This document shows, piece after piece, positions 6,881 through 14,216 of a stretch of DNA of 20,211 nt. The notes beneath the pieces were generated by a model that did not search any database, had not been told where the DNA came from, and worked only from the letters and a program-made list of their open reading frames with translations. Made by a program: the position numbers and the translations under genes. Source of the DNA: Chloroflexota bacterium (GTDB lineage Bacteria; Chloroflexota; Anaerolineae; Promineifilales; Promineifilaceae); assembly GCA_024223125.1 (NCBI GenBank), contig JAAEOP010000576.1, forward strand, positions 1-20,211, read 5' to 3'. Position 1 is the stretch's first letter. Each line of letters begins with the position of its first letter.

Positions 6881-7519
6881 ATGATCAACGTCACCCTGCA
6901 AGACATTCAAACCGCTCTGAACCTGACCTCTTTTGATACCCCCGCCGCCCACCAGCTGATGGCGCCGTTGAACCGCCAGATTCAACGCCCGAAAAACCAG
7001 TCGGGGAATGCCCGCGTGGGGAGCGTACTGCTGCTGCTGTACTGTCACCGAGGATCACACCATCTGGCGCTGACGCGGCGACGCGACGATCTCAATTCCC
7101 ATGCCGGTCAAATTTCCTTTCCGGGGGGTAAACATGAACCGGGCGAGACAATTAAAGTGGCCGCTCTGCGCGAAACGTATGAAGAAATTGGCGTTCCTCC
7201 TACGGCCGTCACCCTCATCGGCGACCTGACTACCATCTGGATTCCCCCTTCCGATTTCCGGGTACACCCTTTTGTTGGCTGGGTACACAGCGGGGCGCGG
7301 CCGTCTTTCACCCTGGCTAAAGATGAAGTAGCGGAATTGCTGGAAGTGCCTTTAACCCATTTGCTAAATCCGGCTGCCAGAAAAGAAGGCCCTATGCAAA
7401 TACGGGGCGCTCAATTTACCGTCCCCTATTTTGATGTAGAAGGGTATAAGGTGTGGGGAGCGACGGCCGTTATGCTCAGTGAATTCATCGAACGCCTGCG
7501 CGTCGTTATCAAACCCTGA
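6881..7519 (+). CDS. Nudix hydrolase, CoA pyrophosphatase-like (NudL type)
   Basis: The 212-residue protein carries a full Nudix box, G-x5-E-x7-RExxEExG, in GKHEPGETIKVAALRETYEE followed by IGV. Directly before it is the NuCoA-type signature LALTRRRDDLNSHAGQISFPGG, which marks enzymes that cleave coenzyme A and its derivatives to 3',5'-ADP and 4'-phosphopantetheine. Length is normal for the family. It most likely has a housekeeping role in CoA turnover or repair. The gene follows the second response regulator after an 86-base gap without visible promoter or terminator. It ends exactly one base before the stop codon of the convergent histidine kinase gene. Substrate preference is inferred from motif alone. 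Confidence 0.88.
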   Translation: MINVTLQDIQTALNLTSFDTPAAHQLMAPLNRQIQRPKNQSGNARVGSVLLLLYCHRGSHHLALTRRRDDLNSHAGQISFPGGKHEPGETIKVAALRETYEEIGVPPTAVTLIGDLTTIWIPPSDFRVHPFVGWVHSGARPSFTLAKDEVAELLEVPLTHLLNPAARKEGPMQIRGAQFTVPYFDVEGYKVWGATAVMLSEFIERLRVVIKP

Positions 7520-8995
7520 TCACCGCCGCTGAATGCGTGTAGCCGGTTCACGAGATTGGCCGTTAGGCAGACGCACCACAAACGTACTGCCCCGCCCGAC
7601 ATCACTTTTTGCCAACACACGGCCGTTGTGAAGCTGTACCAACTCCTGCACAATGGACAAACCGAGGCCGGAACCGGCACGGCCGTTACCCCGCACCCGT
7701 GACTTATCCACCTGATAAAAGCGTTCAAAAATGCGATCCAAATCCTCTGGGGGAATCCCTTTGCCCGTATCCTGAATCATCACATCCACAGCCCCTTCTG
7801 TATGGCGGTGCAGCGCCAGACGCACCGTGCCCCCCGGCGGCGTGTGCGACAACGCATTGTCTATCAGATTGGACAACACCTGTACCAACCGGTCATGATC
7901 TCCCCACACTGGCAGCGTGGGCTGCGTCTCCAACATCAGCTTAATGTCATGCTCCTGGGCGCGGGGTAAAAAACTTTGATGAACGCTCCGTAAAATCTCG
8001 CCCATATCCAAAGATTCACGCTGCAACATCAACTGACCCGATTCGATGCGGGCTAAATCGAGCAAATCCGCCACCATCCGTTCCATCCGTTCCGATTCAT
8101 TGTTGATGATGCCGGCGGCCTGTTGTTGGTCTTGGGGGGAAACGGCCGTACCGTCCAACAACGCCTGACTCCAACCCCGAATCGAAGTGATGGGCGTCCG
8201 TAAATCATGGGACACATTAGCCACAAAATCACGGTGAGCATTGCGGGTATGGGTCACTTCGGTAGACATCGTATTAAAGCTGGCGGCCACGCGCTGCACC
8301 TCTTCCGGTCCTTGCAGGGGCAACTGCTGCTCATAATCTCCGCTGGCAATCGCTTCGGCCGCACTGGCCAATTTTTGTAACGGCCGGGCCACCGAACGGG
8401 AAATCCAGGCCCCCAACAAAACAGCAACTACCATCGCCACCAACCCGGCACGAAACAAAATGCGGCCAAATCCCAACTCCTCAAAAAAGGCCAGTGGCGT
8501 CGGTTCGGGCATGGCGTAAACGACCATTTGTCGGTCTACGCCCACATTGGTTAGCAGCGCCCGCGAATAAAGTAGCCATGTAGATCCATTGGGGTGACTA
8601 AATCGGGCGGCAATCGTGTTACTGTCTGTGGTGGGCAGTAAGCGGCGCGGAATTTCATTGGCTCGAATCGTATCGCCTATCCAGGCGTCATTTTCATCGC
8701 TGTCATAAATAACTGTAAATTCAGGGGCGTTCAGGACGAGAATGCGGATATTGTTTTCTACGGCCGTTTCATCCAATACATCCATAATTGTGGCTGTATC
8801 CGCCCCCCTCCGCACCAGGCGCACCAGCTCATTACGGCTGGTGCGGCTCAAAGCATCCAACCGCTGCAAAGAGGAAAAATAACGAATACCCGGCTGGGCG
8901 GCAATAGCCAGCATCGCCGCACCTATAATGAGCAGCGCCACGACAATGACAATCACATAAGAAAATAACAGCCAGCTGCGTAAAGATTTCAGCAT
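7520..8995 (-). CDS. Sensor histidine kinase with HAMP domain
   Basis: The 491-residue protein has a membrane helix at residues 9-31 and an extracytoplasmic sensor of about 145 residues. A second membrane helix follows (about 180-199), then a HAMP linker (about 199-250: SRSVARPLQKLASAAEAIAS). The phospho-acceptor domain has H263 in FVANVSHDLRTPITSIRGW. The ATP-binding domain has the N-box NLIDNALSHTPPGG (376-389), DTGKGIP and GSGLGLSI. All catalytic boxes are present. It is the probable partner of the response regulator encoded 69 bases upstream, and the pair is transcribed on the minus strand. The sensor domain has no family I can name. Several ACGGCCGT copies lie inside the gene. Confidence 0.95.
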   Translation of the reverse strand: MLKSLRSWLLFSYVIVIVVALLIIGAAMLAIAAQPGIRYFSSLQRLDALSRTSRNELVRLVRRGADTATIMDVLDETAVENNIRILVLNAPEFTVIYDSDENDAWIGDTIRANEIPRRLLPTTDSNTIAARFSHPNGSTWLLYSRALLTNVGVDRQMVVYAMPEPTPLAFFEELGFGRILFRAGLVAMVVAVLLGAWISRSVARPLQKLASAAEAIASGDYEQQLPLQGPEEVQRVAASFNTMSTEVTHTRNAHRDFVANVSHDLRTPITSIRGWSQALLDGTAVSPQDQQQAAGIINNESERMERMVADLLDLARIESGQLMLQRESLDMGEILRSVHQSFLPRAQEHDIKLMLETQPTLPVWGDHDRLVQVLSNLIDNALSHTPPGGTVRLALHRHTEGAVDVMIQDTGKGIPPEDLDRIFERFYQVDKSRVRGNGRAGSGLGLSIVQELVQLHNGRVLAKSDVGRGSTFVVRLPNGQSREPATRIQRR

Positions 8996-9064
8996 AAGGC
9001 TAGTTTAACGGAAAAATCTAAAAGCAGAAGAAGGGAAATGTAACAGAAGTGTAAAATGTTAGCG

Positions 9065-9754
9065 TTATTCGTTGACGACCAGCTTGTACCCCATTCCCCA
9101 AACCGTTTCAATTGTCAAATCGCTGCCAGTCAGCCGCTCTCGTAAATGGGCGATGTGTACGTCTACCGTGCGTGTTTGACCGTAAAATTCATACCCCCAT
9201 ACCAGGTCCAGCATTTGGTCGCGTGATAAGACAATGTTCACATGATCCATCAATGTTAGCAGCAGATCGAACTCTTTGGTACGCAGCAACACACGCTCGC
9301 CGGCCACCGTCATTTCCCGGCTGATTGGGTCTACGACCACATTACCCAGTTTCCGCGCCTGGTCGGCTCGCGCTTTAGCGGCCGTTGGCCCCACCCGTCG
9401 CAAAATAGCCCGCACCCGCGCTACCAGTTCGCGGGGATTAAATGGCTTGGTCAGGTAATCGTCGGCGCCCATTTCCAGCCCCACAATTTTGTCAATATCA
9501 TCATTGCGGGCGGTTAGCATGAGAATAGGCAGGTTGCTGTCGGTTCGCACACGGCGGCACACTTCCCAGCCATCAATGCCCGGCAGCATCAAATCTAGCA
9601 CCATGAGTGTGGGCGGTGTTTGGCGAATGGTTTCGAGGGCGGTCTGTCCATCTACGGCCGTCAACACCGAATACCCCTCTTTTTCCAGATATAACCGTGC
9701 CAAATCACGAATATTCGCTTCGTCGTCTACAACCAGGATTGTTTCTGTGGCCAT
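9065..9754 (-). CDS. OmpR/PhoB-family response regulator, partner of the adjacent kinase
   Basis: The 229-residue protein has a receiver domain with D10-D11, phospho-acceptor D54 (MVLDLMLPGIDGWEV), T81 and K103 (GADDYLTKPFNPREL). A C-terminal winged-helix domain follows (LRTKEFDLLLTLMDH, then TVDVHIAHLRERL and VWGMGYKLV). It lies immediately upstream of the histidine kinase gene on the same strand, so the two form a standard two-component system. The loop after D54 has the normal LPGIDG length, unlike the tandem regulators at 5.3-6.8 kb. No Shine-Dalgarno sequence is visible before the ATG at 9754. The spacer on its upstream side is a GAGATT hairpin element that also forms the end of ridA. 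Confidence 0.95.
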   Translation of the reverse strand: MATETILVVDDEANIRDLARLYLEKEGYSVLTAVDGQTALETIRQTPPTLMVLDLMLPGIDGWEVCRRVRTDSNLPILMLTARNDDIDKIVGLEMGADDYLTKPFNPRELVARVRAILRRVGPTAAKARADQARKLGNVVVDPISREMTVAGERVLLRTKEFDLLLTLMDHVNIVLSRDQMLDLVWGYEFYGQTRTVDVHIAHLRERLTGSDLTIETVWGMGYKLVVNE

Positions 9755-9763
9755 GGTTATTTT

Positions 9764-9819
9764 GAGATTGGGAGATTGGAGATTGGGAGATTAGACAATC
9801 TCCAATCTCTTAATCTCCT
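9764..9819. repeat. GAGATT hairpin element (copy 1)
   Basis: Several GAGATTGG-like units in one orientation (9764-9791) face inverted units AATCTCC/AATCTC (9797-9818), forming a long imperfect hairpin. The last codons and stop of ridA (GGA GAT TAA in the minus strand) are built from this element. Related copies occur at 10966-11016 and 16855-16885. Confidence 0.75.
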
Positions 9820-10196
9820 ACCAACACAATCATCTCAATCTCTACCAACGCCCCCAACGGTAACGCCCCCACCTGAAAGGCTGAACGAGCAGGGGGATTG
9901 TCTTGGAGGTAACGGCCGTAAACCCCATTCATCGCCCCGAAATCACCAATATCTGCCAGGAAAACTGTCGCCTTAACCACATTAGCAAAATTTGTACCGG
10001 CGGCCGTTAACACTGCCTGCAAATTCTGCATCACCCGCTCTGTCTGCGCTGTGATGTCGCCCTTCACCAACTTGCCGGTTGCCGGGTCCAGGGGGATTTG
10101 TCCGGCCGTAAACAGTAAATTACCTACTTTCACCGCCTGCGAATATGGCCCTACGGCCGCCGGCGCCTGCTCTGAATGAATGATTTCTTTAGTCAT
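9810..10196 (-). CDS. ridA: RidA family enamine/imine deaminase
   Basis: The 128-residue protein shows the family pattern from end to end: QAPAAVGPYSQAVKVGNLLFTAGQIPLDP near the N-terminus, ITAQTERVMQNLQAVLTAAG in the middle, and NPPARSAFQVGALPLGALVEIE near the C-terminus. The arginine in PPARSAFQV is the residue that binds the carboxylate of the substrate in active RidA proteins. RidA trimers hydrolyse reactive 2-aminoacrylate-type enamines made by PLP enzymes, sparing other enzymes from damage. A ribosome-binding site GGAGAA lies about 6 bases before the ATG. The C-terminal Gly-Asp-stop lies within a GAGATT repeat, so the present end may have been set when that repeat arrived. Confidence 0.95.
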   Translation of the reverse strand: MTKEIIHSEQAPAAVGPYSQAVKVGNLLFTAGQIPLDPATGKLVKGDITAQTERVMQNLQAVLTAAGTNFANVVKATVFLADIGDFGAMNGVYGRYLQDNPPARSAFQVGALPLGALVEIEMIVLVGD

Positions 10197-10240
10197 TGTT
10201 TTTTCTCCGTAAATTTCTAACTAAGCTTTGCCTCAAACGA

Positions 10241-10343
10241 AACACAGGTAGGAAAGAACACGGATGCTTTATGTGTAGAGGTTCCATCTTTCCAAAAAAG
10301 CGGAACTTCTCTTACGTAATGTTTCTCCCTATCCGTGTTTACA
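10241..10343. repeat. ACACGGATA-type nested hairpin element (copy 1)
   Basis: The outer arms are ACACAGGTAGGAAAG plus AACACGGATG on the left (10242-10266) and CTCCCTATCCGTGTTTACAAA on the right (about 10326-10346). Nested inside is a smaller stem, GAGGTTCC (10278-10285) facing GGAACTTCTC (10302-10311). The element fills most of the spacer between ridA and the zinc-ribbon gene. A related element is at 14121-14180, and the inner stem resembles 13173-13209. Confidence 0.65.
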
Positions 10344-10351
10344 AATCATGT

Positions 10352-10939
10352 TCACTGCACCGTCACTAATTCCCACGATTTGCCCTTTTTCTGAGCCGGT
10401 ATAGCCCACAATTCGGGTTGTCCGACCTCAATCTTGAAACGCAAATCTCTGAGCATATCTTTACGTCTGGCTTCCATAGACAACACAATATAATCTAACA
10501 CCTTTAACCCATCTTCAGGTGTGATAATAGCCTCCTGAACCAGCGCATTTTCTGGACGGGGCACAGCCTGCAAATCGGGCTGTTTCCGCGTCAAAAATCC
10601 GCCCATTGAACGGGCTTCACCAGCGCGGATATTCCAGGCGGGCGCATATAGGCGGCGTGGCTGGCCCCACATTTTAGCCGCATCTTTATCGGCCCCTTTG
10701 CTGCTGCCTTGTACCTGGCGTTCTTGAATGTGAACACGGCCGTCAAACACCCAAAACGGCAGCCAGGCATCCACTTTCTCTTTAGCCGGGGTTGCATAAT
10801 GGACAGGGATTTCTGTTAGATTAGTTTGGGTGAGACGCACGGCCGTGTGACAATTTGTGCAGCCCACCACTACTGCTTCATTATGGTGTGGTTCCAAACG
10901 CTGCCCGCATTGGGGACATTTTAGGGCTAATAGCTTCAT
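10352..10939 (-). CDS. Zinc-ribbon protein of unknown function (short paralogue A)
   Basis: The 195-residue protein begins with a four-cysteine zinc ribbon (C8-x2-C11, C27-x2-C30). It continues with a WLPFWVFDGRVHI segment, matching the LP-x-W motifs in the two upstream genes, but has no predicted membrane helix. The C-terminal half (VRPENALVQEAIITPEDGL-like region onward) is soluble and mixed alpha/beta in appearance. It corresponds to the N-terminal half of the longer paralogues only. No enzymatic motif is seen. The three genes lie in the same direction, separated by repeat-filled spacers, and may act together at the membrane. The function is unknown. Confidence 0.75.
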   Translation of the reverse strand: MKLLALKCPQCGQRLEPHHNEAVVVGCTNCHTAVRLTQTNLTEIPVHYATPAKEKVDAWLPFWVFDGRVHIQERQVQGSSKGADKDAAKMWGQPRRLYAPAWNIRAGEARSMGGFLTRKQPDLQAVPRPENALVQEAIITPEDGLKVLDYIVLSMEARRKDMLRDLRFKIEVGQPELWAIPAQKKGKSWELVTVQ

Positions 10940-10965
10940 AAGTTTGAGAATCTCTTATGTAGATG

Positions 10966-11016
10966 GAGATTGGAGATTGAGAGATTTAATCTCCTAATCT
11001 CTCAATCTCCAATCTC
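10966..11016. repeat. GAGATT hairpin element (copy 2), perfect 21-bp stem
   Basis: A perfect 21-bp inverted repeat (10966-10986 and 10996-11016) with a 9-base loop, built from GAGATTGG and GAGATTGA units. It lies between the 3' end of the 355-residue zinc-ribbon gene and the 5' end of the 195-residue one. It would fold strongly in RNA and could attenuate or end transcription, though there is no U-tract. Confidence 0.85.
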
Positions 11017-11044
11017 AAAAATTGAACAATCAACAAACGCATCT

Positions 11045-12112
11045 CTACGATTGCTTCGACACATCTTCAATCAACTCCATTCCCGTTTTCATCAAATCTT
11101 GCCAATCGCCACCGCCCGTTACCGATTCCATCCAGGAAGCGCCCCGGGTTTTCGTCGTCGCCGCTTTCTTTACCTTCCCTTCAATTTGTTCCACTTCCTC
11201 GCCGTAACGAAAGGCGCGGTATCCGGCTATAATCAAGCCGATGCCCACAACAATTGGTAGCAAAAGAATGAAGAGGCTATCATCATCACCGGAATTACCC
11301 AGAATAGAACCGGCAATAATGGTACCATTCACCAAAATAAAGTTTCCGGCCGCCAACCCTCCGACCAAAGCGGCCGCGCGATACATGATGTTCCCCGGCG
11401 CTTTGCCGTACAACACGTCGCCCGTTACCCCATCTACCACCACCTGATAATGCCGTTGGCGGTACGCATATCGCGCCACCCACAGCGGATAGTAAACAAG
11501 CGATAAACGCTCATGCAAATATTCGATCTTCTCGAAATAGGTGGTCTCTAATTTCTTTTTACGGCGGGCACGGTAAAGAAAATGATCATGGGCTTCATCT
11601 TTGGCCTCGGTGTGGGATTCAGACGGTTCAAAGACAATGGCTTCGGCGTGCAGGTGTTCGTTGTCAAGCGGCTCTAGCTGCTCTTTTCGCAATACAATCC
11701 GCTGCACCCCATACTCAGACACATCCAGGGCGGCATCTGTCCACTCCATCTCTTCCATAATTTCAACTTCGATGGGCCTGGTACTGTCTTTATCTTTTCG
11801 TTCTCGCCCAAAAATCCAACCGGCTACATCGGCATGAACCCGCCAATAGGGTAGATAGACCAGGAACATTTCTTGCATCTCGGCCGTTCGCTTCAAATCA
11901 CGCGCTTTTTTTATGCCAGAGAAGAATCCCTGCACGGCCGCACTCGCTTTGTCTCGTTCTACCTGCCGCCCCACTTGCCAACGCCGCACCCCATGATCCC
12001 CTTGCAACAGCGAAGACAAACCACAAAAAGGACAGGTAACAATCCGCTGCCCCTCGCGAACCGGCACAACACCGCTGCATTCCGGGCAAGTTAAACCTTG
12101 TGTTTTATCCAT
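11045..12112 (-). CDS. Membrane-anchored zinc-ribbon protein (paralogue B)
   Basis: The 355-residue protein has an N-terminal zinc ribbon (C9-x2-C12, C27-x2-C30). It is followed by a charged middle region with two copies of an aromatic-proline motif: VYLPYWRVHADVAG near residue 90 and VYYPLWVARYAYRQ near residue 205. Next is a short YQVVVDGVTGDVLYG segment that resembles a PepSY-like hairpin. Two hydrophobic stretches come near the C-terminus (about 240-270 and 282-302), and a charged tail ends the protein. The ribbon and middle regions are expected in the cytoplasm. It is collinear with the 279-codon ORF upstream (13133-12315), so the two are paralogues. Similar zinc-ribbon proteins are annotated as hypothetical in many bacteria; I know no assigned function. 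Confidence 0.8.
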   Translation of the reverse strand: MDKTQGLTCPECSGVVPVREGQRIVTCPFCGLSSLLQGDHGVRRWQVGRQVERDKASAAVQGFFSGIKKARDLKRTAEMQEMFLVYLPYWRVHADVAGWIFGRERKDKDSTRPIEVEIMEEMEWTDAALDVSEYGVQRIVLRKEQLEPLDNEHLHAEAIVFEPSESHTEAKDEAHDHFLYRARRKKKLETTYFEKIEYLHERLSLVYYPLWVARYAYRQRHYQVVVDGVTGDVLYGKAPGNIMYRAAALVGGLAAGNFILVNGTIIAGSILGNSGDDDSLFILLLPIVVGIGLIIAGYRAFRYGEEVEQIEGKVKKAATTKTRGASWMESVTGGGDWQDLMKTGMELIEDVSKQS

Positions 12113-12132
12113 AACTCATTTGTTTCTCGACT

Positions 12133-12190
12133 GTCATACCCGCGAAGGCAGGTGTCCATGTGTGTGGATTCCTGCCTGCGTAGGAATGAC
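12133..12190. repeat. Inverted repeat element GTCAT...ATGAC
   Basis: GTCATACCCGCG-AGGCAGG on the left faces CCTGCCTGCG-AGGAATGAC on the right, with a short loop rich in GTGTGTG. It resembles the widespread intergenic repeat containing CCCGCGAAGGCGGG and ATGAC found in many bacterial genomes. It lies just upstream of paralogue B. Confidence 0.7.
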
Positions 12191-12209
12191 CTGTGTAGTC
12201 ACCATAAGT

Positions 12210-12298
12210 GTTAACTTAAGCGAAGACCTCGCAGGTTTTAACGCAAAACCTCAGAGGGGCGTAGATCATTTTGGAAACCTGCGAGGTCTTAAGTTAAC
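12210..12298. repeat. Long hairpin GTTAACTTAAG...AAGACCTCGCAGG
   Basis: A 16-bp perfect inverted repeat (12223-12238 and 12275-12290, core AAGACCTCGCAGGTTT) is extended by eight more pairs (GTTAACTT 12210-12217 and AAGTTAAC 12291-12298) after a 5-base bulge. Arms this long and this well preserved suggest a mobile or recently spread element. It sits between paralogues C and B. Confidence 0.85.
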
Positions 12299-12314
12299 GA
12301 CAATGGTGTAGTCA

Positions 12315-13133
12315 CTATATTTTTGCCGAAACATACGCTGCCGCCGCAAAAATAGGCACAGCCATGATAACGGCTGCTACCAAATAAATCAGCAACCCCA
12401 CACCCAACCCAACACCACCGGCAGAAATATAGGCAATGAAGGGAACCAGCGCGGCGCAAAAATAAAGGGCGCAGCCTAGACTGCCAATAGCCATATAGGG
12501 CACTTCTTGTTTGGATGGGAACAGGTCGGCAAAGACCTGTCCGGTGGCGGCGTCTACAACGGCCGTATACATGCGTCCCTCAAATTCATAATCAAACAAA
12601 TAAACTGGCAAATGTACCAGCGATGTTTCTTTAATGGCTCCGGCGGACAGATGATTGTCATCAGCCAGCCACTTTTTCACAGCCTTCAAGGGGACAGTAG
12701 GAGCCACAGCTTCGGCCGCCAGCATATAGTCAAATGGCTCTAAGTCGGCCGCTGGGATGCTCATTTGAGTCAAGTCTAACACTGACACGGCCGCGCCCGG
12801 TTTCAAAAACAGTTTCTCGGCCCCTTTTACATCAGCCCGCACCAACCACATTGGCCACAATTGGAATTGGGGCGGCTTGATCGTCGCTTTCTTGTCTAAG
12901 TTCTTAACGGTGGCATTGCCGCCCATCCAACGACGTAGGGCAGCCGCGGCTGCATCTTCGCGCACCGTTTCACGGGCCACATAATGCAACACTGCCTCGC
13001 TTTTATCCAGATGGTTGGTCGTGCCGCAAAATTCGCACACGGCCAATGAGGCACCTTGTTCAACGGGCAGTACGGCCGTGCATTGATTACACAAAATCTC
13101 AGTTGGGGCGGGGGATACAGGAATTTCGTCCAT
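12315..13133 (-). CDS. Membrane-anchored zinc-ribbon protein (paralogue C)
   Basis: From ATG at 13133 the product has 272 residues. An upstream TTG at 13154 would add seven residues; neither start has a good ribosome-binding site. The zinc ribbon (C15-x2-C18, C33-x2-C36) is followed by a YVARETVREDAAAAALRRW helix. Then come FQLWPMWLVRADVKG, a second motif LVHLPVYLFDYEFEGRM and a YTAVVDAATGQVFADLF hairpin-like segment. Two to three hydrophobic helices end the protein (about residues 205-270, rich in Gly and Ala). The order of all these parts matches paralogue B. The role is unknown; the arrangement suggests a cytoplasmic metal-binding head on a membrane anchor. Several ACGGCCGT-like sites lie in the gene. 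Confidence 0.8.
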   Translation of the reverse strand: MDEIPVSPAPTEILCNQCTAVLPVEQGASLAVCEFCGTTNHLDKSEAVLHYVARETVREDAAAAALRRWMGGNATVKNLDKKATIKPPQFQLWPMWLVRADVKGAEKLFLKPGAAVSVLDLTQMSIPAADLEPFDYMLAAEAVAPTVPLKAVKKWLADDNHLSAGAIKETSLVHLPVYLFDYEFEGRMYTAVVDAATGQVFADLFPSKQEVPYMAIGSLGCALYFCAALVPFIAYISAGGVGLGVGLLIYLVAAVIMAVPIFAAAAYVSAKI

Positions 13134-13172
13134 TAAACTGAATTTTACGCGCAAACAAGGATAATGTGCAAA

Positions 13173-13209
13173 CGAGAGGTTTCATCTTTGTAAAAGGTGA
13201 AGCTTCTAT
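13173..13209. repeat. Small hairpin related to the inner stem of the 10.2-kb element
   Basis: GAGGTTTCATCTTT, a short spacer and GGTGAAGCTTCT form a short imperfect stem. The same order GAGGTTCCATCTTT then GGAACTTCT occurs at 10278-10311, so this appears to be a diverged copy of that inner stem. Confidence 0.45.
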
Positions 13210-13255
13210 TTACCCATTACCCTAGCCACCCCGTTTATGATAAACTTTCATTGTT

Positions 13256-13435
13256 ATGATTACGCCATTCTACCTTTGGCCCCTGGTCATCGAATTGGGT
13301 GACTTTACCATTCGCAGCGAAACGCCACTGGAGGAAGTTCTCTGGATGATAGCGGGCCTCGTTTTGCTGACATTGTTATCTACGGCCGTCATTTGGTGGA
13401 ACCGGCGCACCCGAAAAGACCCATTCGTTCCGTAA
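13256..13435 (+). CDS. Small single-pass membrane protein (59 aa)
   Basis: An ATG at 13256 opens a 59-codon frame ending at TAA 13433-13435. The product starts MITPFYLWPLVIELGDFTIR, then has a hydrophobic helix WMIAGLVLLTLLSTAVIWW (about residues 30-48) followed by a basic tail RRTRKDPFVP, the positive-inside pattern of a membrane protein. The codons for STAV carry an exact ACGGCCGT, as in true genes here. A possible -10 box TATGAT lies at 13236-13241. There is no clear ribosome-binding site, so the transcript may have almost no leader. It lies just upstream of efp with a 89-base spacer. I do not recognise a family. Confidence 0.6.
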   Translation: MITPFYLWPLVIELGDFTIRSETPLEEVLWMIAGLVLLTLLSTAVIWWNRRTRKDPFVP

Positions 13436-13524
13436 GTCGTGAAACGTTATCCGTAAACCGTAATCTGTCCCACATTTCGGAACACGGAATACGGAATACG
13501 AAAAAACAGGAGTAAAAAAACCAC

Positions 13525-14082
13525 ATGATTGATGTTAACAAACTTCGCCGTGGCATTAGCTTTACCCACGATGGCAACCTGTATAAAGTGACCGAATACA
13601 GCCATAGCAAACCAGGACGAGGTAAAGCTACCATTCGCGTCACCGTTAAAAATTTACGCAGCGGGGCCAACTTGCAAATGACTTTTAATTCTGGCGACCG
13701 TATCGAGGATATCCATCTGGATAAACAAACGTTTCAATATCTGTATGATGACAGCCAGTTTTACGTGTTCATGAACACCGACACCTATGAACAAAAGCAG
13801 CTTCCCCACGCTGTTATGGAAGCAGACCAGGGCTTTCTAATTGATAATATGGAATTGGAATTACTTTCTTATGATGGCGAAGTGCTGGATTACATTTTGC
13901 CCAAAAGCCTAGAATTAGAAGTGGTCGAATCGGAAAACGCCGTTGCTGGCGACACTGCCACCGGCGCCACTAAAGAAGTCATTACAGAAACTGGTCTCAA
14001 GGTAAAAACACCCCTCTTCGTCACCACCGGTGACCGCATTAAGGTCAACACCGAAACCGGCGGCTATATAACCCGCATGTAA
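13525..14082 (+). CDS. efp: Translation elongation factor P
   Basis: The 185-residue protein is full length and has all three domains: the KOW-like N-terminal domain (MIDVNKLRRGISFTHDGNLY), the central OB domain and the C-terminal OB domain (EVITETGLKVKTPLFVTTGDRIKVNTETGGYI). EF-P binds ribosomes stalled at polyproline and helps form the peptide bond. The tip of the domain-I loop reads KPGRGKA, with R32 where E. coli EF-P has the modified lysine 34. Arginine at this place is known in EarP-rhamnosylated EF-Ps and in some unmodified ones; no earP gene is in the window. A GGAG lies about 12 bases before the ATG. Identification is secure. Confidence 0.97.
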   Translation: MIDVNKLRRGISFTHDGNLYKVTEYSHSKPGRGKATIRVTVKNLRSGANLQMTFNSGDRIEDIHLDKQTFQYLYDDSQFYVFMNTDTYEQKQLPHAVMEADQGFLIDNMELELLSYDGEVLDYILPKSLELEVVESENAVAGDTATGATKEVITETGLKVKTPLFVTTGDRIKVNTETGGYITRM

Positions 14083-14120
14083 ACAACTATAGCGCAAACT
14101 GTCAGCTTGCGAAGAGGTAT

Positions 14121-14180
14121 ACACGGATAGGAAAAACACGGATGTCCTATTTCTTATATCAGTGTTCCCCTTATCCGTGT
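14121..14180. repeat. ACACGGATA-type hairpin element (copy 2)
   Basis: The left arm 14121-14143 (ACACGGATAGG, then AACACGGAT) pairs imperfectly with the right arm 14158-14180 (ATCAGTGTT, then TTATCCGTGT), leaving a 14-base loop. It follows the efp stop codon. The right arm and the following TTTACAAA are shared with the element at 10241-10346. Confidence 0.75.
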
Positions 14181-14216
14181 TTACAAAAGTTACTGTACAC
14201 TCCATACTCATCCCCC

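Noticed and set aside
7609..7944. Plus-strand frame of 111 codons opposite the histidine kinase
   Set aside because: Shadow of a well-supported kinase gene; composition is Pro/Thr/Ala-rich without a start signal.
9764..11016. GAGATT repeats as a CRISPR array
   Set aside because: Units are short, in inverted orientation, without regular unique spacers, and no cas gene is present.
10970..11260. Plus-strand 96-codon frame starting in the GAGATT hairpin
   Set aside because: Begins inside a repeat and runs antisense to a well-supported zinc-ribbon gene.
13389..13670. Minus-strand 93-codon frame over the start of efp
   Set aside because: Antisense to efp and the small membrane gene, no family similarity or ribosome-binding site.
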